Below, piece after piece: positions 1-6,649 of a stretch of 9,032 nt of DNA. Within the stretch, counting starts at the first letter, position 1. Every line of letters begins with the position of its first letter. The notes beneath the pieces are model-generated. The model saw only the letters and a list, made by a program, of their open reading frames with translations. It made no database searches and was not told where the DNA came from. The DNA lies in assembly GCA_964589725.1 (NCBI GenBank), contig CAZPUJ010000570.1, forward strand, positions 1-9,032, written 5' to 3'. The position numbers were made by a program, and so were the translations under genes. Source of the stretch: CAYSHJ01 sp964589725 (GTDB taxonomy: Bacteria > Planctomycetota > Planctomycetia > Planctomycetales > Planctomycetaceae).

Positions 1-1
1 C

Positions 2-556
2 AATGATCGGCTGTTGGTCTGCGTGGCCGACAGCGACGATGCGACTCGCCCGGGCGAGTTCTCGGCGAAGGCTGGCTCGAAGCGGATGCTGCTGACGCTC
101 AAGCCGGTCGGTCGCAAGATCACGGCTGACGAACGCAAGCCGTCGAAGACCGATAAGCCGGACGCGAAGGAACCGGCCGATCATCCGGAACCGTCCACGG
201 CTGGCTCGGCCAAGCTGCTCAGCGATGACGAGGCCACGAAGCTGCTGAGCGGCTCGACCTGGAAGTACAACGACGCGCACGGTGCGTTGGTGCTCACGCT
301 GAATTCGGACGGCGGCTTCTCGACGACTCGCGAGACGACCGAACTGCGGCTGTTTAAAAAAGTCTTCGTGAACGCTCCCGTATCGAACGGTTTGTGGAGC
401 GTTCAAAAAGGGAAGCTCTGGTTTCACATCAAGAGTTCGACGGATCGCGACCGCATCAACGTGAAAGTTCCGTTCACACTCCGCGTGATCACGGAGAAAG
501 ACCTGATCTTCGTGGACTACGTCGGCCACGTCGGTCAGGCCGTGCGAGTGAAGTAG
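2..556 (+). CDS. TIGR03067 domain protein, 5'-truncated
   Basis: The frame is open to the left edge, so the true start lies outside the window; a TTG at 14 is only an internal codon. The first visible residues (NDRLLVCVAD, then RPGEFSAKAGS and LLTLK) match the end of the planctomycete TIGR03067 domain, whose typical finish is a low-complexity 'RPxEF...GS...L..LK' pattern. A charged Lys/Asp/Pro linker follows (about residues 37-62 from position 14). A second all-beta-looking domain of roughly 110 residues comes next, with W-K-Y, G-x-W-S-V and repeated hydrophobic/polar alternation, resembling lipocalin-like small-molecule or stress domains. It ends at TAG 554-556, 39 bases before the nhaA start. 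The function of the family is not known. The domain call is by recalled pattern, not a search. It may be co-transcribed with nhaA, but there is no overlap. Confidence 0.7.
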   Translation, partial: NDRLLVCVADSDDATRPGEFSAKAGSKRMLLTLKPVGRKITADERKPSKTDKPDAKEPADHPEPSTAGSAKLLSDDEATKLLSGSTWKYNDAHGALVLTLNSDGGFSTTRETTELRLFKKVFVNAPVSNGLWSVQKGKLWFHIKSSTDRDRINVKVPFTLRVITEKDLIFVDYVGHVGQAVRVK

Positions 557-583
557 CCGCCATGTGCATGTCCAGTGGGTACC

Positions 584-588
584 AGGAA
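584..588 (+). promoter_or_regulatory. Ribosome binding site choosing the nhaA start
   Basis: AGGAA lies 7 bases before GTG 596 and decides for that start over the in-frame GTG at 575, which has no purine-rich site ahead of it. Confidence 0.6.
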
Positions 589-595
589 ATTTTTT

Positions 596-1936
596 GTGTC
601 TGATTCCCACGACGACGTGCTGCCTTCCGAGCCGATCAGTCGTCTGACAAAGCCGATCATGCGTTTTCTGCATGTTGAAGCGGCTAGTGGCGGCGTTTTG
701 TTGTTGGCGGCGGTCGTCGCTCTAATCCTTGCGAACTCACCCGCAGCAGCGCGTGTCGAGCACTTTTGGCAGACTCCGCTGTCAGTCGCGGTGGGGAAGT
801 TCGCGTTTCAATTGACAATTGAGCAATTCATCAACGACGGTCTCATGGCCTTGTTCTTTTTTGTGGTCGGCCTCGAAGTCAAACGGGAACTCGTGCTGGG
901 CGAGCTGCGTGATGTTCGCCGAGCGGCCTTGCCGATCGCGGCCGCTCTGGGAGGCATGATCGTGCCAGCCGGGATCTACCTCGCGCTGCAATCGGGACAG
1001 CCGGGTGAGCGGGGCTGGGGAATTCCGATGGCAACGGACATCGCGTTCGTGATTGGTTGCCTGTCGGTGATGGGCTCGCGTGTGCCGCACGGCCTGCGTG
1101 TGATGATGCTGACGCTGGCCATCGCCGACGACATCGGAGCCATTTTGGTGATTGCCATCGGATACAGCGACGGGATTCATTGGAATTGGTTATTCGCCGG
1201 ATTGGCCGGTCTGCTCGTGGTGTGGGGCCTCTCGCGACTCGGTGTTCGCAGTTTCTTGTTCTACATCGCCGTTAGCTTCTGCATCTGGTTCGCGTTTCAC
1301 GAGTCCGGCATCCACGCCACGATTGCCGGAGTGATCCTGGGCATTATGACCCCGGCTCGCAGTTCGGTGCGCGTCGACCGAGTGAAAGCGTCCCTCAATC
1401 GGCTCGGTCAAATGTTTCAAGAGGATTCGCAGTACGCGCCGCATCGAGCTGACAAACTCAACCGGTTTCGTCATGCGGCGCGCGAATTGGTGTCACCGCT
1501 GGAGTTCTTAATTCATCAACTGCATCCCTGGGTCAGCTTCGTCATCATGCCGGTATTTGCTTTGGCGAACGCCGGCGTCGCCGTGCGGATTCAACAGATT
1601 GGTTCACCGATCGCTGTCGCGGTGCTGTCAGGATTGGTGATCGGCAAGGTGCTGGGCATCGTGCTGTTCAGTTGGTTGGCGGTGAAGCTGCGGGTGGCAC
1701 GACTACCCGACGGAGTCGATACTTGGTGTCTGTTAGCGGGAGGTTTGCTGGGCGGAATCGGTTTCACGATGGCGCTCTTCATCGCCAGCCTCGCGCTGGA
1801 GTCTCATCAATTGCCGGAGGCCAAGGTCGGCATCCTCGTTGGATCAGCCCTGTGCGCGATGGCTGGAATGCTCGTTCTCGCGATGAGACCTCGGCCTGAG
1901 AGTCCCGTTCAACAATTGCAGGAATCACTCCCATGA
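596..1936 (+). CDS. nhaA: Na+/H+ antiporter NhaA
   Basis: Electrogenic Na+/H+ antiporter of the inner membrane, exporting Na+ (or Li+) in exchange for H+ for pH and salt homeostasis. From GTG 596 it is 446 residues, longer than E. coli NhaA (388) because of a hydrophilic loop near residues 255-300 that many homologues share. Family hallmarks are present: MATDIAF with Asp148 (E. coli Asp133), the paired aspartates Asp178-Asp179 in AIADDIGAIL (Asp163/Asp164), Lys351 in VIGKVLGI (Lys300), and the late GGIGFTMALFIASLA helix. Hydrophobic segments cover most of the chain. An earlier in-frame GTG at 575 exists but has no ribosome site; AGGAA at 584-588 is well spaced for 596. The stop overlaps the next start as ATGA (1933-1936). 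The assignment is firm; only the start is a choice. Confidence 0.96.
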   Translation: MSDSHDDVLPSEPISRLTKPIMRFLHVEAASGGVLLLAAVVALILANSPAAARVEHFWQTPLSVAVGKFAFQLTIEQFINDGLMALFFFVVGLEVKRELVLGELRDVRRAALPIAAALGGMIVPAGIYLALQSGQPGERGWGIPMATDIAFVIGCLSVMGSRVPHGLRVMMLTLAIADDIGAILVIAIGYSDGIHWNWLFAGLAGLLVVWGLSRLGVRSFLFYIAVSFCIWFAFHESGIHATIAGVILGIMTPARSSVRVDRVKASLNRLGQMFQEDSQYAPHRADKLNRFRHAARELVSPLEFLIHQLHPWVSFVIMPVFALANAGVAVRIQQIGSPIAVAVLSGLVIGKVLGIVLFSWLAVKLRVARLPDGVDTWCLLAGGLLGGIGFTMALFIASLALESHQLPEAKVGILVGSALCAMAGMLVLAMRPRPESPVQQLQESLP

Positions 1937-2856
1937 GCACCGCCTCTGTCGCCGACACCGTTAAACTCGGGGCACCCGATCGCTTGGAGCGACTGGCTCA
2001 AAAGTACTTCGGGGCGGAGACCGTTCCCGTGCAAGTGAGCTTTGGAGCGTTGTCGCATCCGGGGATGGTGCGGACGCAGAACGAGGATCACTTCGCGGTC
2101 GTGCGGCGGTATCGGGCTCGCGAGGTGTTGCTGACCAACATGCCGCCGCGGACGTATGCTCCACTCTGCGACAACTCGTACGCGCTGGCGGTGGCGGATG
2201 GTGTGGGTGGAGCGGCGTTCGGCGAGATCGCCAGCATGTTGGCACTGCAGGCGGGATACGACCTGACCACTTCGGCCTTCAAGTGGCCGTTCAAAACGTC
2301 GGAGTCCGAATCGCTCGAATTGCAGGAGGCGATCCGAGTTCATGTGCAGATGATTCATCGTCGCTTGCTTGCCGAGTCCGGCGCAGGCTCACCGCTGGCC
2401 GGCATGGGGACCACGTTGACGGGCGCGCTGACGGTCGGATTTGATGCCTTCGTGGCTCACGTCGGCGATTCGCGAGCGTACTTGTTTCGACGCGGCAGTC
2501 TGCATCGGCTGACTCGCGACCACACGCTCGCTGAACAACTCGTGGCAAACGGAGTCGCTCAGTCGATCAACGACGCGGCCGTCGCCGGATTCCGCAGCGT
2601 TTTGATCAATTGCCTGGGCGGCGACTTTGAGGATGTCAGCGTCGATACCTGCCACGTCCCACTGCAAGACGGCGACCAACTGCTGCTCTGCACCGACGGC
2701 CTGACCGACATGGTTCCCGAAGCGGAGATCGCGCAACTCCTGGCCGAGCCGCGAACCACTCAGCAGATTACCCAATCGTTGATCGATACCGCATTGGCTC
2801 ACGGAGGCAAAGACAACGTCACGGTCGTACTGGGTCGGTATTCGGTGGCACCATGA
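1933..2856 (+). CDS. PP2C-family serine/threonine phosphatase
   Basis: Metal-dependent (Mn2+/Mg2+) phosphatase that removes phosphate from Ser/Thr of proteins, the usual counterpart of Hanks-type kinases. It has 307 residues. PP2C motifs appear in order: RTQNEDH (Glu51-Asp52), ADGVGG (Asp89-Gly90), GMGTTL (157-162), AHVGDSRAYL (Asp179), LTRDHTLAEQ (193-202), LLCTDGLTDMV (Asp255) and GGKDNVTVVL (Asp294-Asn295). All expected metal-ligand aspartates are therefore present and the enzyme should be active. An N-terminal stretch of about 35 residues precedes the domain; no membrane span or second domain is seen, so it is likely cytosolic. ATG 1933 overlaps the nhaA stop by four bases, with AGGAA at 1920-1924 as ribosome site. 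The gene ends in another ATGA overlap with the microprotein. No kinase gene is in view, so its substrate is unknown; a membrane-protein target encoded in the same operon is possible but unproven. Confidence 0.93.
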   Translation: MSTASVADTVKLGAPDRLERLAQKYFGAETVPVQVSFGALSHPGMVRTQNEDHFAVVRRYRAREVLLTNMPPRTYAPLCDNSYALAVADGVGGAAFGEIASMLALQAGYDLTTSAFKWPFKTSESESLELQEAIRVHVQMIHRRLLAESGAGSPLAGMGTTLTGALTVGFDAFVAHVGDSRAYLFRRGSLHRLTRDHTLAEQLVANGVAQSINDAAVAGFRSVLINCLGGDFEDVSVDTCHVPLQDGDQLLLCTDGLTDMVPEAEIAQLLAEPRTTQQITQSLIDTALAHGGKDNVTVVLGRYSVAP

Positions 2857-2963
2857 AGCGCACACTCATGACCTTGGGATCGGGAATCGCCGTATTCGCC
2901 ATCGTGTTTGTGGTCACGATGGTGTGGAACACGCCGCCAGCCGAGAAATACGTTCGAGAATGA
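2853..2963 (+). CDS. 36-residue single-span membrane microprotein
   Basis: A short frame, easily missed, bridges the phosphatase and cardiolipin synthase. ATG 2853 overlaps the phosphatase stop (ATGA 2853-2856), and its own TGA (2961-2963) overlaps the cardiolipin synthase ATG (ATGA 2960-2963). The product begins MKRTLMTLGSG, continues with one strongly hydrophobic helix (about residues 7-24, rich in Val, Ile, Phe, Ala) and ends in a short charged tail, EKYVRE. The pattern of Lys-Arg at the N-terminus, one span and a polar tail fits a small inner-membrane protein or an uncleaved signal anchor. No family is recognised. The chained overlaps at both ends, plus the membrane-type composition, are the case for it being real. 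It might act as a subunit or regulator of a neighbouring membrane enzyme; that is inference. Confidence 0.7.
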   Translation: MKRTLMTLGSGIAVFAIVFVVTMVWNTPPAEKYVRE

Positions 2964-4414
2964 GTGATCATCGAATACTACTGGCACTGGGGACCGGGTT
3001 ATTCGCTCTTGTTCATTTTAGCTTCATGGCGCGAGCCATTCTGCGGCCACATCGGGAGCCGGCGTCACGGGTGGCCTGGATCGTGGTCATGACTGCTTTC
3101 CCCGGGCTCGGCATCGTTGCCTATCTCCTTCTGGGAGAAACCAACATTGGTCGCAGGCGAGTGGCTCGCATGCGCGATGTGCTGGCACGTTTGCCAAATT
3201 TGTCCGAGGCACCTGGAGCTCAGTCGGCCCATCTCCAACCCGAGTTGCCGGATCGGTACGCCCCGCTGTTTCGAGCTGGTCATTCTGTCAATGGCTTCGA
3301 ACCAGTCGGCGGCAACCGGGCGCGATTGCTGCCGGATTCTAACGCCACCATTGAGTCCATGATCGCGGACATTGATGCCGCGAAAGAGCATGTGCATCTG
3401 ACCTTCTACATCTGGTTGCCTGACAACAACGGGATCAAGGTGGTCGAGGCGCTCAAACGAGCCGCCGCACGCAAGGTCGCGTGTCGCGCCATGGCGGATG
3501 CTCTGGGCTCGCGCATCCTGATGAAATCGGAGTATTGGCAGGCCATGCGCGACGCAGGTGTCCAAGTCGCGACGGCTCTGCCGATCGGCAATCCGCTGCT
3601 CCGTCCGTTACGAGGCCGTATCGATCTGCGCAACCACCGCAAGATCGTGGTGATCGATAATCACATCACCTATTGCGGGAGCCAGAACTGTGCGGACCCC
3701 GAGTTTCGGATCAAGGCGAAGTTTGCCCCCTGGGTGGATGCCATGATGCGTTTCGAAGGCCCGATCGCTCGGCAGAACCAACATCTGTTTGCCAGCGACT
3801 GGATGACCCAGGTGAATGAAGACATCACCGACATCTTGAAACAACCGCCATCTCCCGGTGAACCTGGGTTGACGGCACAGGTAATCGGCACAGGACCAAC
3901 CGTGCGTCACTCCGCCATGCCGGAAGTTTTCGAGACTTTGATGTACGCGGCCCGTCGCGAGTTGACGATCACGACTCCCTATTACGTACCCGACGAGTCG
4001 ATGCAGTCTGCCCTTTGCGCCAGTGCCCGCCGGGGAGTTGCCACAACGATCATTTTCCCGGCGTGCAACGATTCGTGGATCGTCGGTGCGGCAAGTCGCA
4101 GCTACTACGGAGAACTGCTCGCTGCGGGAGTCCGAATCTTCGAATACGAAGGCGGATTGCTACACACCAAATCATTAACTTTGGATGGCGAAGTCACCTT
4201 GATCGGTTCCGCGAACATGGACCGCCGAAGCTTTGAGCTGAATTACGAGAACAACATCCTCCTCTACGATCCGACATTGACCGCCGAGATGCGTCGACGT
4301 CAGGACGACTACCTGACTCGATCCCACGCCGTAACGGTCGAAATGGTGGAGCACTGGCCCTTACACCGTCAACTGTGGAACAACATCATTGCAATGCTGG
4401 GGCCGGTTTTATGA
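2960..4414 (+). CDS. cls: Cardiolipin synthase (phospholipase D family), ClsA-like
   Basis: Membrane enzyme of the phospholipase D superfamily that joins two phosphatidylglycerols to give cardiolipin and glycerol. From ATG 2960 it has 484 residues, near the 486 of E. coli ClsA. Two N-terminal membrane spans (about residues 5-24 and 36-58) form the short PLDc_N-type region. Two HKD catalytic motifs follow: HRKIVVID with His226, Lys228, Asp233 then GSQN, and HTKSLTLD with His402, Lys404, Asp409 then GSAN. Both triads are intact. The characteristic pieces FYIWLPDN, TPYYVPDE and MDRRSFELNYEN are also seen. A longer frame from 2924 is possible, but its first 12 residues lie inside the microprotein and lack membrane character; the ATGA overlap at 2960 favours the shorter start. 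It is the last clearly intact gene of the operon begun by nhaA. The exact phospholipid specificity (Cls versus another PLD-type synthase) is not settled by sequence. Confidence 0.93.
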   Translation: MSDHRILLALGTGLFALVHFSFMARAILRPHREPASRVAWIVVMTAFPGLGIVAYLLLGETNIGRRRVARMRDVLARLPNLSEAPGAQSAHLQPELPDRYAPLFRAGHSVNGFEPVGGNRARLLPDSNATIESMIADIDAAKEHVHLTFYIWLPDNNGIKVVEALKRAAARKVACRAMADALGSRILMKSEYWQAMRDAGVQVATALPIGNPLLRPLRGRIDLRNHRKIVVIDNHITYCGSQNCADPEFRIKAKFAPWVDAMMRFEGPIARQNQHLFASDWMTQVNEDITDILKQPPSPGEPGLTAQVIGTGPTVRHSAMPEVFETLMYAARRELTITTPYYVPDESMQSALCASARRGVATTIIFPACNDSWIVGAASRSYYGELLAAGVRIFEYEGGLLHTKSLTLDGEVTLIGSANMDRRSFELNYENNILLYDPTLTAEMRRRQDDYLTRSHAVTVEMVEHWPLHRQLWNNIIAMLGPVL

Positions 4415-4485
4415 GAAGACGCGATGATGACCCACTCTCTGGAGTTAGCCGTCTCGATCAATTGCCTTCGAGGATCGAGTCATGA
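4411..4485 (+). CDS. Possible 24-codon linking ORF (doubtful)
   Basis: A frame of 24 codons starts in an ATGA overlap with the cardiolipin synthase stop (4411-4414) and ends in an ATGA overlap (4482-4485) with the start of the broken membrane-protein gene. Its product, starting MRRRDDDPLSG, is polar and matches nothing I know. The overlaps at both ends suggest it might carry ribosomes across the 67-base gap between cls and the next gene, but frames this short arise often by chance. Confidence 0.2.
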   Translation: MRRRDDDPLSGVSRLDQLPSRIES

Positions 4486-4780
4486 AGAAGTTACTCATCA
4501 CGACGGCAGTGATTGAGTTAGGAGCTGGCTTGGTTCTAGCGACCCTGCCGTCGGTATCAGTGAGGTTCCTGCTCGGTTCGTCGCTTGAAACTCCCGTCGG
4601 CTTAACGATGGTACGAATGACTGGAGCGGCGCTCTTCACCCTGGGAGTGGCTTGCTAGTTCGCGCTTCGTGACGAGCAAAGCCAGGCGACCATTGGATTG
4701 GTCGCAGCAATGTTGTTCTACAACATCGCGGTTGTCACGGTTCTCGCGACCGCTCGTTTCGTAGGGGTCACGTTATTAGA
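4482..4780 (+). pseudogene. Broken gene for a small multi-span membrane protein
   Basis: ATG 4482, with GAGGA at 4470-4474 as ribosome site, opens a frame beginning MKKLLITTAVIELGAGLVLA. It has the alternating hydrophobic pattern of a small protein with three or four membrane spans. After 58 codons an in-frame TAG (4656-4658) interrupts it directly after LFTLGVAC. The same frame continues with coherent protein-like sequence (FALRDEQSQ, then GLVAAMLFYNIAVV), so the TAG looks like a nonsense mutation, most simply TGG to TAG at a tryptophan position. About 120 bases later the frame runs into the palindromic element at 4781. If the element and one copy of its flanking repeat are removed, the frame reads on to TGA 4963-4965. 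I recall small membrane proteins of roughly 120-140 residues with this pattern but cannot name a family or function. Stop-codon readthrough cannot be excluded. Confidence 0.65.
4775..4780 (+). repeat. Left copy of putative target-site duplication
   Basis: ATTAGA abuts the outer end of the left terminal repeat and is identical to 4923-4928. The reading frame of the broken membrane-protein gene passes through it. Confidence 0.7.
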
Positions 4781-4796
4781 CCTCAATCAAGCGACC

Positions 4797-4817
4797 CCGC
4801 CGACCTTGCGTCGGCGG
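4797..4817 (+). repeat. Left-arm hairpin of the element
   Basis: CCGCCGAC (4797-4804) pairs perfectly with GTCGGCGG (4810-4817) around a five-base loop CTTGC (4805-4809). There is no T-run directly after it, so it is not a textbook intrinsic terminator. Confidence 0.75.
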
Positions 4818-4885
4818 TTTACGGGTTTTTGCACTACGCTTGATTCACTCGACGACCTGGTGTGAGTAGTGCAAAAACCCGCGAG

Positions 4886-4906
4886 CCACTGAGGCAAGCT
4901 CAGTGG
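4886..4906 (+). repeat. Right-arm hairpin of the element
   Basis: CCACTGAG (4886-4893) pairs perfectly with CTCAGTGG (4899-4906) around the loop GCAAG (4894-4898). The loop is the exact complement of the left-arm loop CTTGC, so the two could pair with each other in RNA or single-stranded DNA. Confidence 0.75.
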
Positions 4907-4922
4907 GGTGGCTTGATTGAGG

Positions 4923-4928
4923 ATTAGA
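4923..4928 (+). repeat. Right copy of putative target-site duplication
   Basis: ATTAGA abuts the outer end of the right terminal repeat, in the same orientation as 4775-4780, as expected for a staggered-cut insertion. It lies 38 bases from the response regulator stop. Confidence 0.7.
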
Positions 4929-4966
4929 TCGGCAAGAAAGAAAGATGCCCACATTACAAAGATGAC

Positions 4967-5638
4967 TCACCCATTCTCCAGTACCCACTGCGTGGCGTAG
5001 TGGGCCAACTCCGTGCCATCGTTCAGGTCCAGTTTTTGCCGGATCCGGTCGCGGTAGGTTTCAATGGTCTTGACGCTCAGGTGCAGTCGTTTGGCGATCT
5101 CCGCGGTCTTCACGCCCTGGCCGATCAGACGAAAAACCTCCAGCTCACGATCCGCCAGCGCGTCGAGTGGCGAGCGCGTGACTTCTTGTTGGCCACCGCC
5201 GACGGCGCGGTGCAAGATCTTCTCGGCCATCGCGTCACTCAAGTACACTTTCCCTTCCAGCACCCGACCGATGGCTTCGATGATCTTGTCGGTGGCCTGA
5301 TCCTTGTTGATGTAACCCAGCGCCCCGGCTCGGAGGGCACGCTCGGCGTAGAGAGACGCGCTGTGCATCGACCAGACCAGCATGCGGAGGCTGTCGTTGT
5401 GGCCCTTGATCCGCTTGATCAGTTCGATACCGTTGCTGTTCTTGAGCGAGATATCGACGACGACGACGTCGGGCTGGGTGTCGGCAACCAGGTGTAGGGC
5501 CTCGCTCATGTCGGCGGCTTCTCCGCAGACTTCCAGGTCGGGTTGCCGGCTGATCCGCGAGGCCAGCGCCTCGCGCACAGCCGGGTGGTCATCGACGATC
5601 AGGATCTTGGCTCGTTTCTTGGTCTCGCTACGTTTCAT
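4967..5638 (-). CDS. NarL/FixJ-family response regulator
   Basis: DNA-binding response regulator of 223 residues. The receiver domain (about residues 10-125) has the acidic pair Asp16-Asp17 in ILIVDDH, the phosphoacceptor Asp62 in VVVVDISLKN, Ser90 in the Thr/Ser position and Lys112 in GYINKDQA, so phosphorylation chemistry is intact. A LuxR-type helix-turn-helix follows (about residues 158-205: LADRELEVFRLIGQG, then TAEIAKRLHLSVKTIETYRD). ATG 5638 has AAGGAAG close upstream (5643-5649 on the complementary strand) and overlaps the end of the sensor-kinase frame by 11 bases, the usual arrangement of a co-translated two-component pair. Since that kinase is broken, the regulator may now be an orphan or take phosphate from another kinase. 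Target genes cannot be read from the sequence. Confidence 0.95.
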   Translation of the reverse strand: MKRSETKKRAKILIVDDHPAVREALASRISRQPDLEVCGEAADMSEALHLVADTQPDVVVVDISLKNSNGIELIKRIKGHNDSLRMLVWSMHSASLYAERALRAGALGYINKDQATDKIIEAIGRVLEGKVYLSDAMAEKILHRAVGGGQQEVTRSPLDALADRELEVFRLIGQGVKTAEIAKRLHLSVKTIETYRDRIRQKLDLNDGTELAHYATQWVLENG

Positions 5639-6258
5639 AGTTCTTCCTTACCAAAGCACACGTTACCAGGGTGCCGGTTGGTTCGGCCGGCTGAATGGTC
5701 AGCCTGGCGCTAATGATCGCAGCACGGTCCTGCATGATGCGTAGGCCCTGGCCGCCGTGGTTCTTGGTCGGCTGGATCGGCATGCCGATGCCGTCGTCAC
5801 GCACATTGAGTACCAGAACGTCATTCGACTTCACCTCTTGTCGTGACCCAAACCGGTGTGCCGTCACGCAGCGCCTCGATCTCCAATTCGTAGCCGACAC
5901 CTGTCTGCATCGATTCCTGGACGGCAACATTCAACCGTTGCCAGCTCTCCGTGGAGAAAAGTCGTCCGTTAAATTCCGGGAATGCTGGGAAACGCTGCGT
6001 CGCCGGATCAAGGCCGAAGATGCGGAAGAGTTCGTCCGAGCCTGCGGTGGTATCCGTCTTGGCGTCCCAAGACCAACTGCCAATGTGGGCGATGCGCTGA
6101 GCCTCGTTGAGTTCCGCTCCCTTTCGCCGCAGTTCCTCCTCCGCCCGATTTCGGGCAGACGGCGACTCGTCGGGTTGTTCGGAGGCCCTGACCGGTTGTT
6201 GAGCCGGCTTGGTCTCCTCGGAAGCCTTCGCACCCTTCCTGGTCCTTTTCACAGCCAT
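5628..6258 (-). pseudogene. Decayed sensor histidine kinase (PAS / HATPase remnant)
   Basis: Two frames hold pieces of one kinase. The first, from ATG 6258 to TGA 5821-5823 (145 residues), has a charged, proline-containing N-terminus, a short coiled stretch (AEEELRRKGAELNEAQRIAH) and a PAS domain starting IGSWSWDAK and reaching VWVTTRGEVE. The second frame, read from about 5832 to TAG 5628-5630, begins abruptly at SNDVLVLNVRDDGIGMP and runs through GGQGLRIMQDRA to GTLVTCALV, the last part of a NarX/DegS-type HATPase with its G1 and G2 boxes. The dimerisation domain with the phosphorylated histidine and the ATPase N-box are absent. This is best explained by an internal, frame-breaking deletion with its join near 5824-5832. 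The 11-base overlap with the response regulator marks it as that regulator's original partner. GGAGGA (6265-6270, complement) supports the 6258 start. An assembly error is the main alternative. Confidence 0.8.
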
Positions 6259-6649
6259 CGCCGGTCCTCCGTCATCCCTCGTCCTTTTACCACTCATTCT
6301 ACCAAGCGCCGAATGAAGGATAAGCAGGACGATACCTAGCCAGTATGTCAGGGGTTCCCCCACAAGTTCTGTCCGCCTCCCCCGACGACAAATCATTGGC
6401 CGGCGCTTTAAGATTTCTGATGGCTTGAAAAACCGAGAAACGATCAACTTCCGTGGCTTCAGCACTTCGGAAATGTGAATCTTTCAAATTCCGTAGCCTC
6501 GAACACGACTCCGCTGAAAAACGACCTCACAGAATCGCGCACAATCGACGCTCGACGGTTTGTTTGACCAAAAGGTCGTCCCTAAAATGGGCCAACTCGA
6601 AAGATCCACAGCCTCTCACTCCTGCTGAAGGTCGCTCGACACGAACGAT
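6259..6649. other. 391-bp divergent intergenic region, no gene seen
   Basis: This interval separates the minus-strand kinase remnant from the plus-strand FGE gene and should hold promoters for both, but no convincing -35/-10 pair was found. TTGACC (6564-6569) and TAAAAT (6583-6588) resemble promoter boxes, but only 13 bases separate them, too few for a standard sigma-70 promoter. GACC-AAAA-GGTC (6566-6577) is a small palindrome overlapping the first box. TTCCGTGGCTTC (6449-6460) and TTCCGTAGCCTC (6489-6500) are near-repeats with starts 40 bases apart. None of these is strong enough to name as a site. Confidence 0.4.
6265..6270 (-). promoter_or_regulatory. Ribosome binding site choosing the kinase start
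   Basis: GGAGGA on the minus strand lies 6 bases ahead of ATG 6258. It favours this start over in-frame ATGs further upstream (6297, 6465), which lack such a site and would add sequence unlike a sensor kinase. Confidence 0.6.

Larger units (their letters stand above)
4781..4922. mobile_element. MITE/REP-like palindromic element with target duplication
   Basis: A 142-bp element bounded by perfect 12-bp inverted repeats (CCTCAATCAAGC at 4781-4792; its complement at 4911-4922). Inside are perfect 16-bp inverted repeats (4822-4837 and 4866-4881, containing GGGTTTTTGCAC) and one 8-bp-stem hairpin in each arm. The arms 4781-4837 and 4866-4922 are both exactly 57 bases and align end to end without gaps as inverted copies around a 28-base centre. 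ATTAGA stands immediately outside each end (4775-4780 and 4923-4928). It encodes no protein, so it must have been moved by an enzyme made elsewhere. The terminal repeats plus flanking duplication fit a MITE; the paired hairpins also recall REP/BIME elements. It lies between convergent genes and could act as a two-way transcription stop. Confidence 0.8.

Noticed and set aside
782..1180. Minus-strand frame opposite nhaA.
   Set aside because: It is a histidine/arginine-rich shadow of the well-supported nhaA gene.
2924..2959. Longer N-terminus of cardiolipin synthase from ATG 2924.
   Set aside because: The extra 12 residues lie within the microprotein frame, break the ATGA coupling pattern, and are polar and charged ahead of the first membrane span.
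6564..6588. Sigma-70 promoter for the FGE gene.
   Set aside because: The TTGACC and TAAAAT boxes are only 13 bases apart, well below the usual 16-18.
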